From positions 2,294,001 to 2,358,000 of the forward strand of contig OY762279.1 of assembly GCA_963665455.1 (NCBI GenBank): 64,000 nt of DNA. Direction: 5' to 3'. The translations under genes and the position numbers were made by a program. The notes under the pieces were generated by a model. That model was not told the DNA's origin. It saw only the letters and a list, made by a program, of their open reading frames with translations, and did not search any database. Below are positions 7,982 to 16,145 of the stretch, one piece after another (position 1 is the first letter of the stretch; each line of letters begins with the position of its first letter). This DNA comes from VXNE01 sp963665455. Its GTDB lineage: Bacteria > Pseudomonadota > Gammaproteobacteria > Pseudomonadales > Azotimanducaceae.

Positions 7982-9049
7982 TCAACCCGCCGAGGTCGGC
8001 ATGTCGAGGCCGCGCGGCACGCCGGGCGTGTCCACCGCCTGCACGCGCGTTAGGAGGTCGCGGAAGCGTTCCTCCTGCTCCGGCGTTTCGCGGGGGACGC
8101 CGGCGAGGCTCGTGCGCGACGCGTATTCCCGGTGCGCGCCGAGAAAGTCGGGCAGGCCGTCGTAGGTGGAGGTCTGGGCGAGGGTGAGGATGTCGTCCAC
8201 GGTCACCGTGTCGCGCATCTCGTCCCACTTGCCCTCCAGCGACAGCCGGTGGAGCTTCATGCCGAGGTCTTCGAGGCCGTGCAGCGCCAGCACCTTGTGG
8301 TAGGTGCGCGTGGAGCCGTAGAAGGAGAGGGTTCGCCGCATGCCGAGGGCCTTCTGCTCGATCTCGCTGTCGTTCTCGCCGAGGATCAGGTAGCCGCTCT
8401 CGGCCACCTCGATGTCGGCCCAGGTGCGGCCGGACCGTTCGAGGCCCTCGCGGATGGCGGGCAACAGCACCTCGCGCATGTACTTGTCCGACATGATGCC
8501 GCCGTGGGGCATGGCGATGTCTGCGACCTCGCCGGTCACCCGCGCCATGCCGGGGCCGACGATGGCGAGGCCGACCTGCGGCCGGTCGAACTCGATGGGA
8601 CCGGGATTGAAGTTCGGCGTCATCAGCGTGTACGTGTACTGCTTGCCGAGGAACTCTGCCCGCTTGCCGTCCTGCCAGGAATCCCAGACGGCGTGCATCA
8701 TCTGGATGTACTCGCGCATGCGCGGCGCGGGCGCGGACCAGGTGCCGCCGAAGCGACGCTCGTTGTGGCCCTTCACCTGGCTGCCGAGGCCGAGGCAGAA
8801 GCGGCCTCGCGACAGGTGCTGTAGGTCCCAGGCCTCCATCGCCAGGACGAACGGACTGCGCGGGAACGCGATGGTCACGGAGGTCTGCAGGCCGATCCGC
8901 TCCGTCGCCGTGGCGGCGAGGGTCATGATGAGGATCGAGTCGTGGTCGAGTTCGCCGCAGGTGAGGCAGTCGAAGCCCTGGGCTTCGGCGGCGCGCGCCT
9001 GCTCGGGGATGGAGGCGGGCCAGCCGCCCACGCCGGTGATGACTTTCAT
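7982..9049 (-). CDS. LLM-class F420-type oxidoreductase
   Basis: A 355-residue luciferase-like TIM barrel. It starts MKVITGVGGWPASIPEQ and contains GFDCLTCGELDHDSIL, SVTIAFPRSPFVLAM and RGRFCLGLGSQVKGHNERRFGG. The SQVKGH segment is characteristic of actinobacterial F420-dependent subfamilies (TIGR03617-like). AGGAGGA lies just upstream of the ATG at 9049, which fixes the start. It sits between the sulfatase and HIT genes in one minus-strand run (30-bp and 6-bp gaps). The substrate is unknown, and FMN rather than F420 remains possible. Confidence 0.85.
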   Translation of the reverse strand: MKVITGVGGWPASIPEQARAAEAQGFDCLTCGELDHDSILIMTLAATATERIGLQTSVTIAFPRSPFVLAMEAWDLQHLSRGRFCLGLGSQVKGHNERRFGGTWSAPAPRMREYIQMMHAVWDSWQDGKRAEFLGKQYTYTLMTPNFNPGPIEFDRPQVGLAIVGPGMARVTGEVADIAMPHGGIMSDKYMREVLLPAIREGLERSGRTWADIEVAESGYLILGENDSEIEQKALGMRRTLSFYGSTRTYHKVLALHGLEDLGMKLHRLSLEGKWDEMRDTVTVDDILTLAQTSTYDGLPDFLGAHREYASRTSLAGVPRETPEQEERFRDLLTRVQAVDTPGVPRGLDMPTSAG

Positions 9050-9078
9050 GCGGGTTCCTCCTGGGTTGCCGGGGGCGG

Positions 9079-10599
9079 TCACGCCACCCCGAGTCGTTCG
9101 AATTGTTCCGCCGGTGCCTCGACCGCCTTCAGCCCCTCGCGCAGCATTTCCACCATGTCGGCCTCGTCGGCGCCACCGAGCCGGTTCTCGTCCTCGCCGG
9201 GATCGAGGTCGATGTCGTAGAGGTGGTGCTCGCCGATCCGGGGCCGCGCGCACCAGTACGGTAGCGGATCGCCCGGCCCGAAGGGTTGGCGCAGCACGGG
9301 AACATCGCTGCCCGGCATGAAGTCGATCCGCGCGCGGCGGTCCGGCTTCGGGAACGTGGGGTCGAAACGATGGATCGGCATGGTGGACCAGCGGTTTGAC
9401 CACATCGACAGCGGGTAGGGCGACGTGGCCGGGGCGCGGGCGTATTTGCGGTGCCCGTCGTACACCTGCACCCAGTTGCCGAAGATGCCGCCCAGCGCCC
9501 ATTCGCGCACGGATACCGCGCTGCCGTCGAGCAGCGGCACGAGGGACCTGCCGTGGGTGCGGTGCGCGGGCGCGACGCCGAACACGTCGCAGAGCGTGGC
9601 GTTGATGTCGACGTTGGTGGTCAGCGCGTCCACCCGGTGGCGCTCGATGCCCGGGCAATAGATGTAGAGCGGCGTGTGTCCGAGCGGCTCGTACTGCGGG
9701 ACCATCGGCTTCCCGAACAGGTCCTTGTCGCCCAGGTAGTGGCCGTGATCCGTGCAGAGGACCACCATCGTGTCGTCCCAGAGCCCCTGCCGGTCGATGG
9801 CGTCGAGCACCTTGCCGAACCAGTGGTCGATCATGGAGAGCTTCGAGCCGTAGTTGCAGCGCACGTGCCGGGCCTCGCGCTCGGTGATGATGCCGCGCTC
9901 GACGCCGCGTACGGTATAGGGTGGCCAGATCATCACGTCGCCCTGCCAGGTGTCGTCGTAGCGGTTGACCCAGGGCGCGGGCGTGTCGAACGGTTCGTGC
10001 GGGTCGAATTCGTCCACGAACAACAGAAAGCGGTCGAAGTCCGCCGCGTTCTCGTCGATCCAATCGGTGGTCGCCTGCATCGTCTTCGGGCCGGGGAAGT
10101 CGAGTTCTTCGCGGAACCAGGTGCGCGATTCGTCGTAGTGAAACCCGGCTTGCGTCGCCGGCAGCGCCGGCGCGCCCATCCAGGACGGGTCCGGCCGCGA
10201 ACGCCACGGGTCGCCCTCGTGGCCGCGCAGGTAGTCCCAGGCGTAGAAATCGGTGTGGTAGTTCTCGCCGCCGGTCTCGAAGAGGTGCGGGTGGTCGGTG
10301 ACGAGCATGGTGGTGACGCCGTCGCGGCGCAATTGTGCCGTGATCGGTTCCTCCCAGAGCTCGATGGAGCCCCAGGGCTTCCAGAGGAAATCGAGGGCGC
10401 CGCAGAGGATGTCGTGGCGGGCCGGCATGCAGGGTAGCGAACCGGTGAAGTGCCGCTCGAAGCGCACGGCGCGGCGGGCGAAGCGGTCGATGTTCGGGGT
10501 CTCGAACTCGGTACCGCCGTAGTCGCCGATCATGTGCCGGTTGAGGCTGTCGAGCAGGATGACGATGGCGCGTTGGGGGCCGGCGGCCGGGTCCGTCAT
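9079..10599 (-). CDS. Sulfatase (formylglycine-dependent, Cys type)
   Basis: A 506-residue member of the alkaline-phosphatase superfamily. The maturation motif CMPAR at 57-61 fits C-x-P-x-R, so Cys57 would be converted to formylglycine. Metal ligands are suggested by VILLDSLNRHMIGDYGG at the N-terminus and by CTDHGHYLGDKDLFGKP, the second signature. There is no signal peptide, so it is probably cytosolic. GGAGA precedes the ATG at 10599. It is divergent from a GH88/105-like hydrolase gene across a 103-bp intergenic region, which suggests use of a sulfated or uronic-acid-containing glycan. The exact substrate is unknown. Confidence 0.9.
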   Translation of the reverse strand: MTDPAAGPQRAIVILLDSLNRHMIGDYGGTEFETPNIDRFARRAVRFERHFTGSLPCMPARHDILCGALDFLWKPWGSIELWEEPITAQLRRDGVTTMLVTDHPHLFETGGENYHTDFYAWDYLRGHEGDPWRSRPDPSWMGAPALPATQAGFHYDESRTWFREELDFPGPKTMQATTDWIDENAADFDRFLLFVDEFDPHEPFDTPAPWVNRYDDTWQGDVMIWPPYTVRGVERGIITEREARHVRCNYGSKLSMIDHWFGKVLDAIDRQGLWDDTMVVLCTDHGHYLGDKDLFGKPMVPQYEPLGHTPLYIYCPGIERHRVDALTTNVDINATLCDVFGVAPAHRTHGRSLVPLLDGSAVSVREWALGGIFGNWVQVYDGHRKYARAPATSPYPLSMWSNRWSTMPIHRFDPTFPKPDRRARIDFMPGSDVPVLRQPFGPGDPLPYWCARPRIGEHHLYDIDLDPGEDENRLGGADEADMVEMLREGLKAVEAPAEQFERLGVA

Positions 10600-10702
10600 G
10601 GGTCTCCGTCTGGTGTGTGTCCGCGTCCATGCTACGCCAGCAGCTCCGGGGTGCGCCACGGAGCGGACGGCGGGCGACACGGGGTGTGCTACCGTCGGCG
10701 CG

Positions 10703-11650
10703 ATGAAACACGATCCGCGCGCCGTCGCCGAGCGGCTGGCCGGCATCTACGGCCACGCCGTCGAGTCCCCGGTCATGTATCCCACGGGGGTCGCCTTCCT
10801 GGGGCGGCTGCGGTTGGCCGGCCCGGGCTCGGAGGTTGTCGACGACATCGTGCGGCTGGTCGAACCCCTGGTGTCGGAGCCGGACTCGGTGCCCGACTGG
10901 GCCCCCTGCCTGGCGATGGCCTGCTTCGCGGACGCGCTCCTTGACGCGACGGACGATCGGCGCTACCGGGACTTCCTCGTCCACCAGGCGAATCGTTTCG
11001 TCGCCGACGCGGACGTTCGGGTCGAGGACTTTTTCTTCGCCGGAACCCTGCTCGGCCGCGCCCATGCCGTCACCGGCGAGGCGTCCTATCGCGACCGGCT
11101 GCTGGACTTCCTGCGGGCCATCGACACCCGCCAGCCGAACGGCCTCTATTGGCACTGCCATGCGTCGCCGTACTTCTGGGGGCGTGGCAACGCCTTCGCC
11201 GCCCTCGGGTTCGCGGAGGCGCTCACGCACCTCAGGACCGACGGCGCGGAGGATATGGTAGCCACCCACGTCGCGCACTTGACCGCGTTGGCCGAGCATC
11301 AGGACGCATCCGGTCTCTGGCGGCAACTCATCGACGACCCCGGTACGTATCTTGAGCACAGCGCCACGACGATGATCGGCATCGCCCTCGCCCGTGGGCT
11401 ACGCGACGGCATCCTGCCGAGCGATCCGTGGCGCTCCGTGGTCGAACGGGCGTGGGACGGCGCGGCGGCCCGCATCGGATCGGGCGGCGAGTTGGATCAG
11501 GTGTGCGTCGGCACCGGTCCGCTTGAGTCGCGGGAAGCCTACGTGGAGCGTCCTTTCAGCACGGGGACGGACGCTCGGGGCGGGGCGATGGCGCTTTGGT
11601 TCGCGGTGGAGATGGCGGAGTTGGCCGAGGAGTCCACCCCGGTGCCCTAG
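10703..11650 (+). CDS. Glycoside hydrolase family 88/105-like (unsaturated uronyl hydrolase) protein
   Basis: A 315-residue (alpha/alpha)6-barrel-type protein. Motifs such as NGLYWHCHASPYFWGRGNAF and MIGIALARGL, with C-terminal DQVCVGTGPLESREAYVERPFSTG, resemble the YteR/YesR families. These act on unsaturated galacturonyl or glucuronyl termini produced by polysaccharide lyases. No signal peptide is seen. Its divergent partner is a sulfatase, giving a small carbohydrate-processing pair without lyase or transporter genes nearby. The family assignment is fairly confident; the substrate is inferred from the family. Confidence 0.8.
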   Translation: MKHDPRAVAERLAGIYGHAVESPVMYPTGVAFLGRLRLAGPGSEVVDDIVRLVEPLVSEPDSVPDWAPCLAMACFADALLDATDDRRYRDFLVHQANRFVADADVRVEDFFFAGTLLGRAHAVTGEASYRDRLLDFLRAIDTRQPNGLYWHCHASPYFWGRGNAFAALGFAEALTHLRTDGAEDMVATHVAHLTALAEHQDASGLWRQLIDDPGTYLEHSATTMIGIALARGLRDGILPSDPWRSVVERAWDGAAARIGSGGELDQVCVGTGPLESREAYVERPFSTGTDARGGAMALWFAVEMAELAEESTPVP

Positions 11651-11657
11651 TGTGGCG

Positions 11658-11942
11658 TCACACCGTGACCCTGGCTTGGATGTCCACGGCGGCAAGCATC
11701 CGCGTGAGTTGATCGAGGGTGAAGCGTCCGGGATTGGCGTTTCGAACTCGAGAGAAGTCAATCGCAGCGTAGCCGGTCAGTTGGGCTGCCTGGCCAACGG
11801 TGAGTTCTCTGGCGTCCAAGGCGTTGATGATCCGGCCAGCTAGGATCGCCTTGTCCTGTTTGAGATCGGCGTCGGGATCGCCGAAATCCCGAAAGACATT
11901 GCCGCTTCCGCGTACAAGTTCGAGTGCGTGTTCACCGTTCAT
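11658..11942 (-). CDS. HigA2-like XRE helix-turn-helix regulator/antitoxin
   Basis: A 94-residue protein beginning MNGEHALELVRGSGNVFRDF. A segment PDADLKQDKAILAGRIINAL leads into the helix-turn-helix (LTVGQAAQLTGYAAIDFSRVR, then PGRFTLDQLTRMLAAV). It matches the short XRE proteins that act as antitoxins of HigB/RelE-like toxins. The internal ATG at 11942 is chosen because family members start about ten residues before the GSGNVFRDF block. It lies 14 bases downstream of a small ORF on the same strand. No recognisable RelE toxin is adjacent. Confidence 0.8.
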   Translation of the reverse strand: MNGEHALELVRGSGNVFRDFGDPDADLKQDKAILAGRIINALDARELTVGQAAQLTGYAAIDFSRVRNANPGRFTLDQLTRMLAAVDIQARVTV

Positions 11943-11956
11943 GATGCCGATTCCCG

Positions 11957-12186
11957 TCACCCGCCCCGACGCCGCGTGCACTTGAACCACTCCGATGGCT
12001 TCGTGCGCCTCGCCCCGTCGGCGTCGGCCATCTCCCTTCCGAAATCGTAGTAGCGACCGTCCCCTTCCGTGTCAAGCACGAAGGCGCAACCGTATGTACC
12101 GTCTTGCAGACACCAATCCCAGCGGCGCGTAAGGCCCCGGACTTCGAATCTCGTGCGGCTGATGGTGCCCCTTCCCTTCGTATGCT
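11957..12186 (-). CDS. Possible small protein upstream of the HTH gene, start not recognised
   Basis: An open frame of about 75 codons reading KGRGTISRTRFEVRGLTRR, then WDWCLQDGTYGCAFVLDTEG, DGRYYDFGREM and TKPSEWFKC before TGA at 11957. Composition (aromatic, alternating charges) is protein-like, and placement 14 bases before the HTH start suggests an operon. No ATG, GTG or TTG occurs between the upstream in-frame stop and the conserved-looking part, so the start is unusual, lost, or in another frame after a frameshift near 12175. I do not recognise the family. Confidence 0.35.
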
Positions 12187-12262
12187 ACCGCCAACGCTCG
12201 AAGCCCCGCCCCAACTCGCATAGACTGCCGAGGCAGCTTACGGAACCCCCGGAGGATCGACC

Positions 12263-13669
12263 GTGACGACTCCATACCCCGACCATCCCCAACTCACCGG
12301 CAACTTCGCGCCCATCCGCATGGAGTGCGACATCGACGACATGGTCGTGCGCGGCGACCTGCCGAGCGACCTCGACATCACCTACTACCGCAACGGCCCG
12401 GACCCGCAGTTCCCGCCGCGTAGCGACCATCACTGGTTCGCCGGGGACGGCATGCTGCACATGTTCCAGATTCGCGATGGGCGCGTGCGCTACCGCAACC
12501 GCTGGGTGCGCACGGTGAAGTGGACGCTGGAGCGCCGCGAGGGGCGCAGCCTGTTCAATCCCTTCAACCCGATGGAGAACGATCCCGTCACCGAGGGCGT
12601 CGAGACGGACGGCCTCGCCAACACGAATGTCGTGTGGCATGGCGGCAAGCTCCTCGCGCTGGAGGAGGGCCATGCGCCGTTCGAGATCGATCCCGGGACG
12701 CTGGAGTCGCGGGGGGCATGGCCCTTCGACGGCCGCCTTGAAGGCCCGATGACGGCCCATCCGAAGATGGACCCGAAGACGGGCGAGATGCTGTTCTTCG
12801 GGTACATGGCGGACGGCCCGTTCACGCCGGGCATCAGCTACCAGACGGTCGGCCGGGACGGCACGCTCACCCGGTCCGAACGCTTCGAGGCCCCGTTTGC
12901 GAGCATGGTCCACGACTTCGTCGCCACCGACGAGCACGTGCTGTTCCCGATTTTCCCGCTCACCGGCAGCATGGAGCGCGCGTTTGCCGGCCAACCGGCC
13001 TTCGCGTGGGAGCCGGAGAAGGGCACCCACGTCGGCGTGATGCGGCGCGACGGCTCGGTGGCCGACATCCGTTGGTTCGAGACGGACCCGTGCTACGTGT
13101 TCCACCCGATGAACGCCTATACCGAGGGCGACCGCATCGTGGCCCACGTCATGCAGTTCGAGGAGGCGCCGCTGTTCCCGCGCGTGGACGGCACGCCCAC
13201 GGACCCCGAGAAGGCCAGCGCACGCCTCTGCGAGTGGGTCATCGACTTGGCCGACAACTCCAATGGCATCCAACGCCGCTACCTGGACGACGTGAGCGGC
13301 GAGTTCCCCCGGCTCGACGAACGCTTCGCGGGCAACGGCTACCGGCATGGTTACTATGCCGCCGCGATCGACGGCCTGCCGACGCTGGGGTTCAACGCCA
13401 TCGCGCGCCACGACTTCGCGACCGGTCGCCGCGCCCAGTACACGCTGCCCGCGGGGGACGCCACCGGGGAGCCGGTGTTCGTGCCTCGGTCCAAGGATGC
13501 CGAGGAGGGAGATGGATACCTGCTCAGCGTGATCTACCGGGCGGAGGAGAAGCGCAGCGACCTGGTGTTCTTCGATGCCGAGAACCTGGCGGACGGCCCC
13601 ATCGCCTGCGCGGAGCTGCCGCATCGGGTGCCGTACGGGTTCCACGGGAATTGGAAGTACAACGGTTAG
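12263..13669 (+). CDS. Carotenoid cleavage oxygenase (RPE65/lignostilbene dioxygenase family)
   Basis: A 468-residue Fe(II)-dependent oxygenase with a seven-bladed propeller fold. The four iron-ligand histidines can be placed: H166 (TAHPKMDP), H217 (MVHDFVAT), H281 (VFHPMNAY) and H461 (YGFHGNW). GDGMLHMFQI near the N-terminus is also typical. The start is GTG at 12263 with GGAGG 8 bases upstream. Members cleave a double bond of carotenoids, apocarotenoids or stilbenes. No carotenoid biosynthesis genes are nearby, so the substrate is open. It is followed after 69 bp by the aminotransferase gene on the same strand. Confidence 0.93.
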   Translation: MTTPYPDHPQLTGNFAPIRMECDIDDMVVRGDLPSDLDITYYRNGPDPQFPPRSDHHWFAGDGMLHMFQIRDGRVRYRNRWVRTVKWTLERREGRSLFNPFNPMENDPVTEGVETDGLANTNVVWHGGKLLALEEGHAPFEIDPGTLESRGAWPFDGRLEGPMTAHPKMDPKTGEMLFFGYMADGPFTPGISYQTVGRDGTLTRSERFEAPFASMVHDFVATDEHVLFPIFPLTGSMERAFAGQPAFAWEPEKGTHVGVMRRDGSVADIRWFETDPCYVFHPMNAYTEGDRIVAHVMQFEEAPLFPRVDGTPTDPEKASARLCEWVIDLADNSNGIQRRYLDDVSGEFPRLDERFAGNGYRHGYYAAAIDGLPTLGFNAIARHDFATGRRAQYTLPAGDATGEPVFVPRSKDAEEGDGYLLSVIYRAEEKRSDLVFFDAENLADGPIACAELPHRVPYGFHGNWKYNG

Positions 13670-13738
13670 GCGCTCCGCCGCGCGCGCAATCCGAAGACGC
13701 TGACGCCCCCGGCCGCGCCGAACCGAGGAACGTTCGCC

Positions 13739-14884
13739 TTGCCCCTGCGCAGCAAGTTGCCCGACGAGGGCACGACGATCTTCACGATCATGTCGAAGCT
13801 CGCCGCGGACCAGGGGGCGATGAACCTCTCCCAGGGCTTCCCGGATTTCGACGCGCCGCCGGCGCTGTTGGAGCGGGTGGGCCACTACCTGACCCACGGC
13901 TACAACCAGTATCCGCCGATGTCGGGCATCGCGACGCTCCGGGAGGGCATCGCGGCTAAGGTTCACGAACTTTACGGCGTGCGCGTCGATCCGGAGAGCG
14001 AGGTCACGGTTACGTCCGGAGGCACCGAGGCGCTCTACTGCGCGATGACGGCGGTGGTGCATCCGGGCGACGAGGTGATCCTGTTCGATCCCGCCTACGA
14101 CGCGTACCGCCCGGTGGTGGACCTGAACGGCGGCGTGCCGGTGCGCCTGCCGCTCACCGCGCCAACGTTCCGGCCGGACTGGGACCGCGTGCGCGACGCG
14201 GTGAACGACCGCACGCGGCTCGTGGTGGTGAATACGCCGCACAACCCCACGGGTGGCGCGTGGACTGCGGAGGACACGGCCGCGTTAGACGACATTCTGC
14301 GCAATCGCGAGGTCTACATCGTCTCCGACGAGGTGTACGAGCACATCGTCTTCGACGGCCGCCGCCACGAGAGCATGGTGCGCACGCCGGGGCTCTTCGA
14401 GCGGAGCTTCGTGGTGTCCTCCTTCGGCAAGACGTACCACGCCACCGGTTGGAAGGTGGGCTACTGCGTCGCCCCGGCGCCGCTGACGCGGGAGTTTCGG
14501 GGCATTCATCAGTGGGTGAACTTCACGACGCCGACGCCGTTGCAGCACGGCATCGCGGATTTCCTCGAGCAATGCCCCGAACACCATCGTGAGCTTGCGA
14601 GCTTCTATCAGCACAAGCGCGACCTCTTCAACGGCCTGCTTGCGGACTCGCGCTTCACCCTCACGCCCTCCGCCGGGACGTTCTTCCAGTTGCTCGACTA
14701 CTCGGCCGTCAGCAACGAAGGCGACGCGGACCTGGCGCGGCGGCTGACGGTGGAGCACAAGATCGCGTCGATCCCGGTCTCCGTGTTCTATGCCGAGCCG
14801 CCCAAGGAGCGCTTCCTGAGGTTCTGCTTCGCGAAGGACGACGAAACCCTGGCGCGGGCCGCCGAGATCCTCTGCGGGCTGTGA
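13739..14884 (+). CDS. ybdL: Methionine/glutamine-type aminotransferase (class I, PLP)
   Basis: A 381-residue fold-type I aminotransferase closest to the YbdL/kynurenine aminotransferase group. It has NLSQGFPDFDAP at the N-terminus, NTPHNPTGG and SDEVYEHIVFDG, and the PLP lysine at residue 231 in SSFGKTYHATGWKVGY. It starts with TTG at 13739 behind GAGGAA. The stop overlaps the GTG of the omega-amidase gene by 4 bases. This coupling fits the glutamine transaminase/omega-amidase route: the enzyme transaminates 2-oxo-4-methylthiobutyrate to methionine using glutamine. Substrate preference is inferred from family and neighbour. Confidence 0.88.
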   Translation: MPLRSKLPDEGTTIFTIMSKLAADQGAMNLSQGFPDFDAPPALLERVGHYLTHGYNQYPPMSGIATLREGIAAKVHELYGVRVDPESEVTVTSGGTEALYCAMTAVVHPGDEVILFDPAYDAYRPVVDLNGGVPVRLPLTAPTFRPDWDRVRDAVNDRTRLVVVNTPHNPTGGAWTAEDTAALDDILRNREVYIVSDEVYEHIVFDGRRHESMVRTPGLFERSFVVSSFGKTYHATGWKVGYCVAPAPLTREFRGIHQWVNFTTPTPLQHGIADFLEQCPEHHRELASFYQHKRDLFNGLLADSRFTLTPSAGTFFQLLDYSAVSNEGDADLARRLTVEHKIASIPVSVFYAEPPKERFLRFCFAKDDETLARAAEILCGL

Positions 14885-15648
14885 AGATCGCCGTCGTCCA
14901 GAGCGTGCTCGACTGGCACGACGCGCCCGCGAACCGGCGGCGTTTCGATGCGTGGTTCGAGCAGGTGGAGCCCGGCACGGAGCTCGTCGTCCTGCCCGAG
15001 ATGTTCAGTACGGGGTTCACGATGGACTCGCGGAACGTCGCGGAGACGATGACGGGGCCGACCGTGGCTTGGCTGCGGGCGCGGGCGGCGTCCCTCGGCG
15101 CGGTGCTCGTGGGGAGCGTGGTGATCCGGGAGGGAGAGCGGTGGTTCAACCGGCTCGTCTGGATGCCGCCGGAAGGCACGCCCACGACGTACGACAAGCG
15201 CCACCGCTTCCGCATGGCCGGGGAGCACGAGCACTACGACGCCGGGGATGCGCGGGTGGTGGTCTCCCACGGCGATTGGCGCGTGTGTCCGCTCATCTGC
15301 TACGACCTGCGTTTTCCGGTGTGGTCCCGCAACCGCGGCGACTACGACGTGCTCCTCTACCCCGCAAACTGGCCGGCCGCGCGGCAAACGCACTGGAACA
15401 GCCTGCTGCGTGCCCGCGCCATCGAGAACCAGTGCTATGTCGTCGGCGTGAACCGGGTCGGCGAGGACGGCAACGGTGTCGTGTACGGGGGCGGGACGGC
15501 GGTCTACGACTTCGAGGGCACGCCGCTGGTGGAGGTCTTCGACGAGGAACGGATCGTGCACATGGCGTTGGACAGGGCCGCACTCGACGGCTATCGTGCC
15601 GCGTTTCCCGCGTGGCGGGACGCCGACCACTTCGACCTGCGTCCGTAG
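14881..15648 (+). CDS. yafV: Omega-amidase (YafV/Nit2-type nitrilase superfamily)
   Basis: A 255-residue carbon-nitrogen hydrolase. The Glu-Lys-Cys triad is E40 (VVLPEMFSTGF), K106 (TYDKRHRF) and C140 (LICYDLRFP). These surrounding motifs are diagnostic for the omega-amidase group, which deaminates 2-oxoglutaramate to 2-oxoglutarate and ammonia. It begins at a GTG overlapping the aminotransferase stop, so the two are translationally coupled. Together they make glutamine-driven transamination irreversible, as in methionine salvage. No other methionine-salvage genes are in the window; ahcY lies 10 kb away. Confidence 0.92.
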   Translation: MKIAVVQSVLDWHDAPANRRRFDAWFEQVEPGTELVVLPEMFSTGFTMDSRNVAETMTGPTVAWLRARAASLGAVLVGSVVIREGERWFNRLVWMPPEGTPTTYDKRHRFRMAGEHEHYDAGDARVVVSHGDWRVCPLICYDLRFPVWSRNRGDYDVLLYPANWPAARQTHWNSLLRARAIENQCYVVGVNRVGEDGNGVVYGGGTAVYDFEGTPLVEVFDEERIVHMALDRAALDGYRAAFPAWRDADHFDLRP

Positions 15649-15728
15649 ATGCACGCCGCGAATCCGCGCCGCCGATCTGCGCTTGCGAAGAGTGCCGCGT
15701 AGCCGCCCGGGATGAGCCCGACACACCG

Positions 15729-16082
15729 ATGCACACCACGATGCGAATCCTAGTCCTGGCCGCGCTCGCCGCGTGGCTGCCGGCCTGTGAACGGGGCGAC
15801 TCCACCGAACATCCCGGTAAGCGCACCTACGAGCGCTACTGCTTCTCGTGCCATGCGGCGGGCGTGGCCGACGCGCCGATGTTCGGGGACCGGGAATCGT
15901 GGGGCACGCGCCTCGACAAGGGCGAGGACGCCTTGCTGCAGTCCGTGATCGACGGGATGCCGCCCGGCATGCCGGTGATGGGCCTGTGCATGGCGTGTAG
16001 CGAAGAGCAACTGCGGGACTCGATCGACTACATGCTTGAGGCGATGCCGAGTGAGACGGCGGACGAGGGCGATGGACCTTAG
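15729..16082 (+). CDS. c5-type monoheme cytochrome c lipoprotein
   Basis: A 117-residue exported electron carrier. A short hydrophobic signal ends in the lipobox WLPAC, so the mature protein would be lipid-anchored. Heme is attached at CFSCH, followed by AAGVADAPMFGDRESWGTR, typical of the cytochrome c5 family. The axial Met is likely in GMPPGMPVMG. A second CxxC pair (CMAC) lacks the His and is probably the c5 disulfide. An ATG at 15741 is an alternative start. The 3' end overlaps a hipB-like remnant, marking the border of a decayed toxin-antitoxin module. Confidence 0.88.
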   Translation: MHTTMRILVLAALAAWLPACERGDSTEHPGKRTYERYCFSCHAAGVADAPMFGDRESWGTRLDKGEDALLQSVIDGMPPGMPVMGLCMACSEEQLRDSIDYMLEAMPSETADEGDGP

Positions 16083-16134
16083 GATGCTGGAAGTGCTCGG
16101 CTGCATGCTCGACATCACGCCCCCGGATGCCTGA
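16072..16134 (+). pseudogene. Remnant of a HipB-like antitoxin (C-terminal end)
   Basis: Twenty codons reading MDLRMLEVLGCMLDITPPDA before TGA, resembling the C-terminal helix and strand of HipB-type XRE antitoxins. It ends 11 bases before the hipA start, where hipB normally lies. The rest of hipB, including its helix-turn-helix, is absent; the upstream sequence is the cytochrome gene. Recognition rests on a short motif plus position. Confidence 0.45.
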
Positions 16135-16145
16135 AGAGCGGTCGC

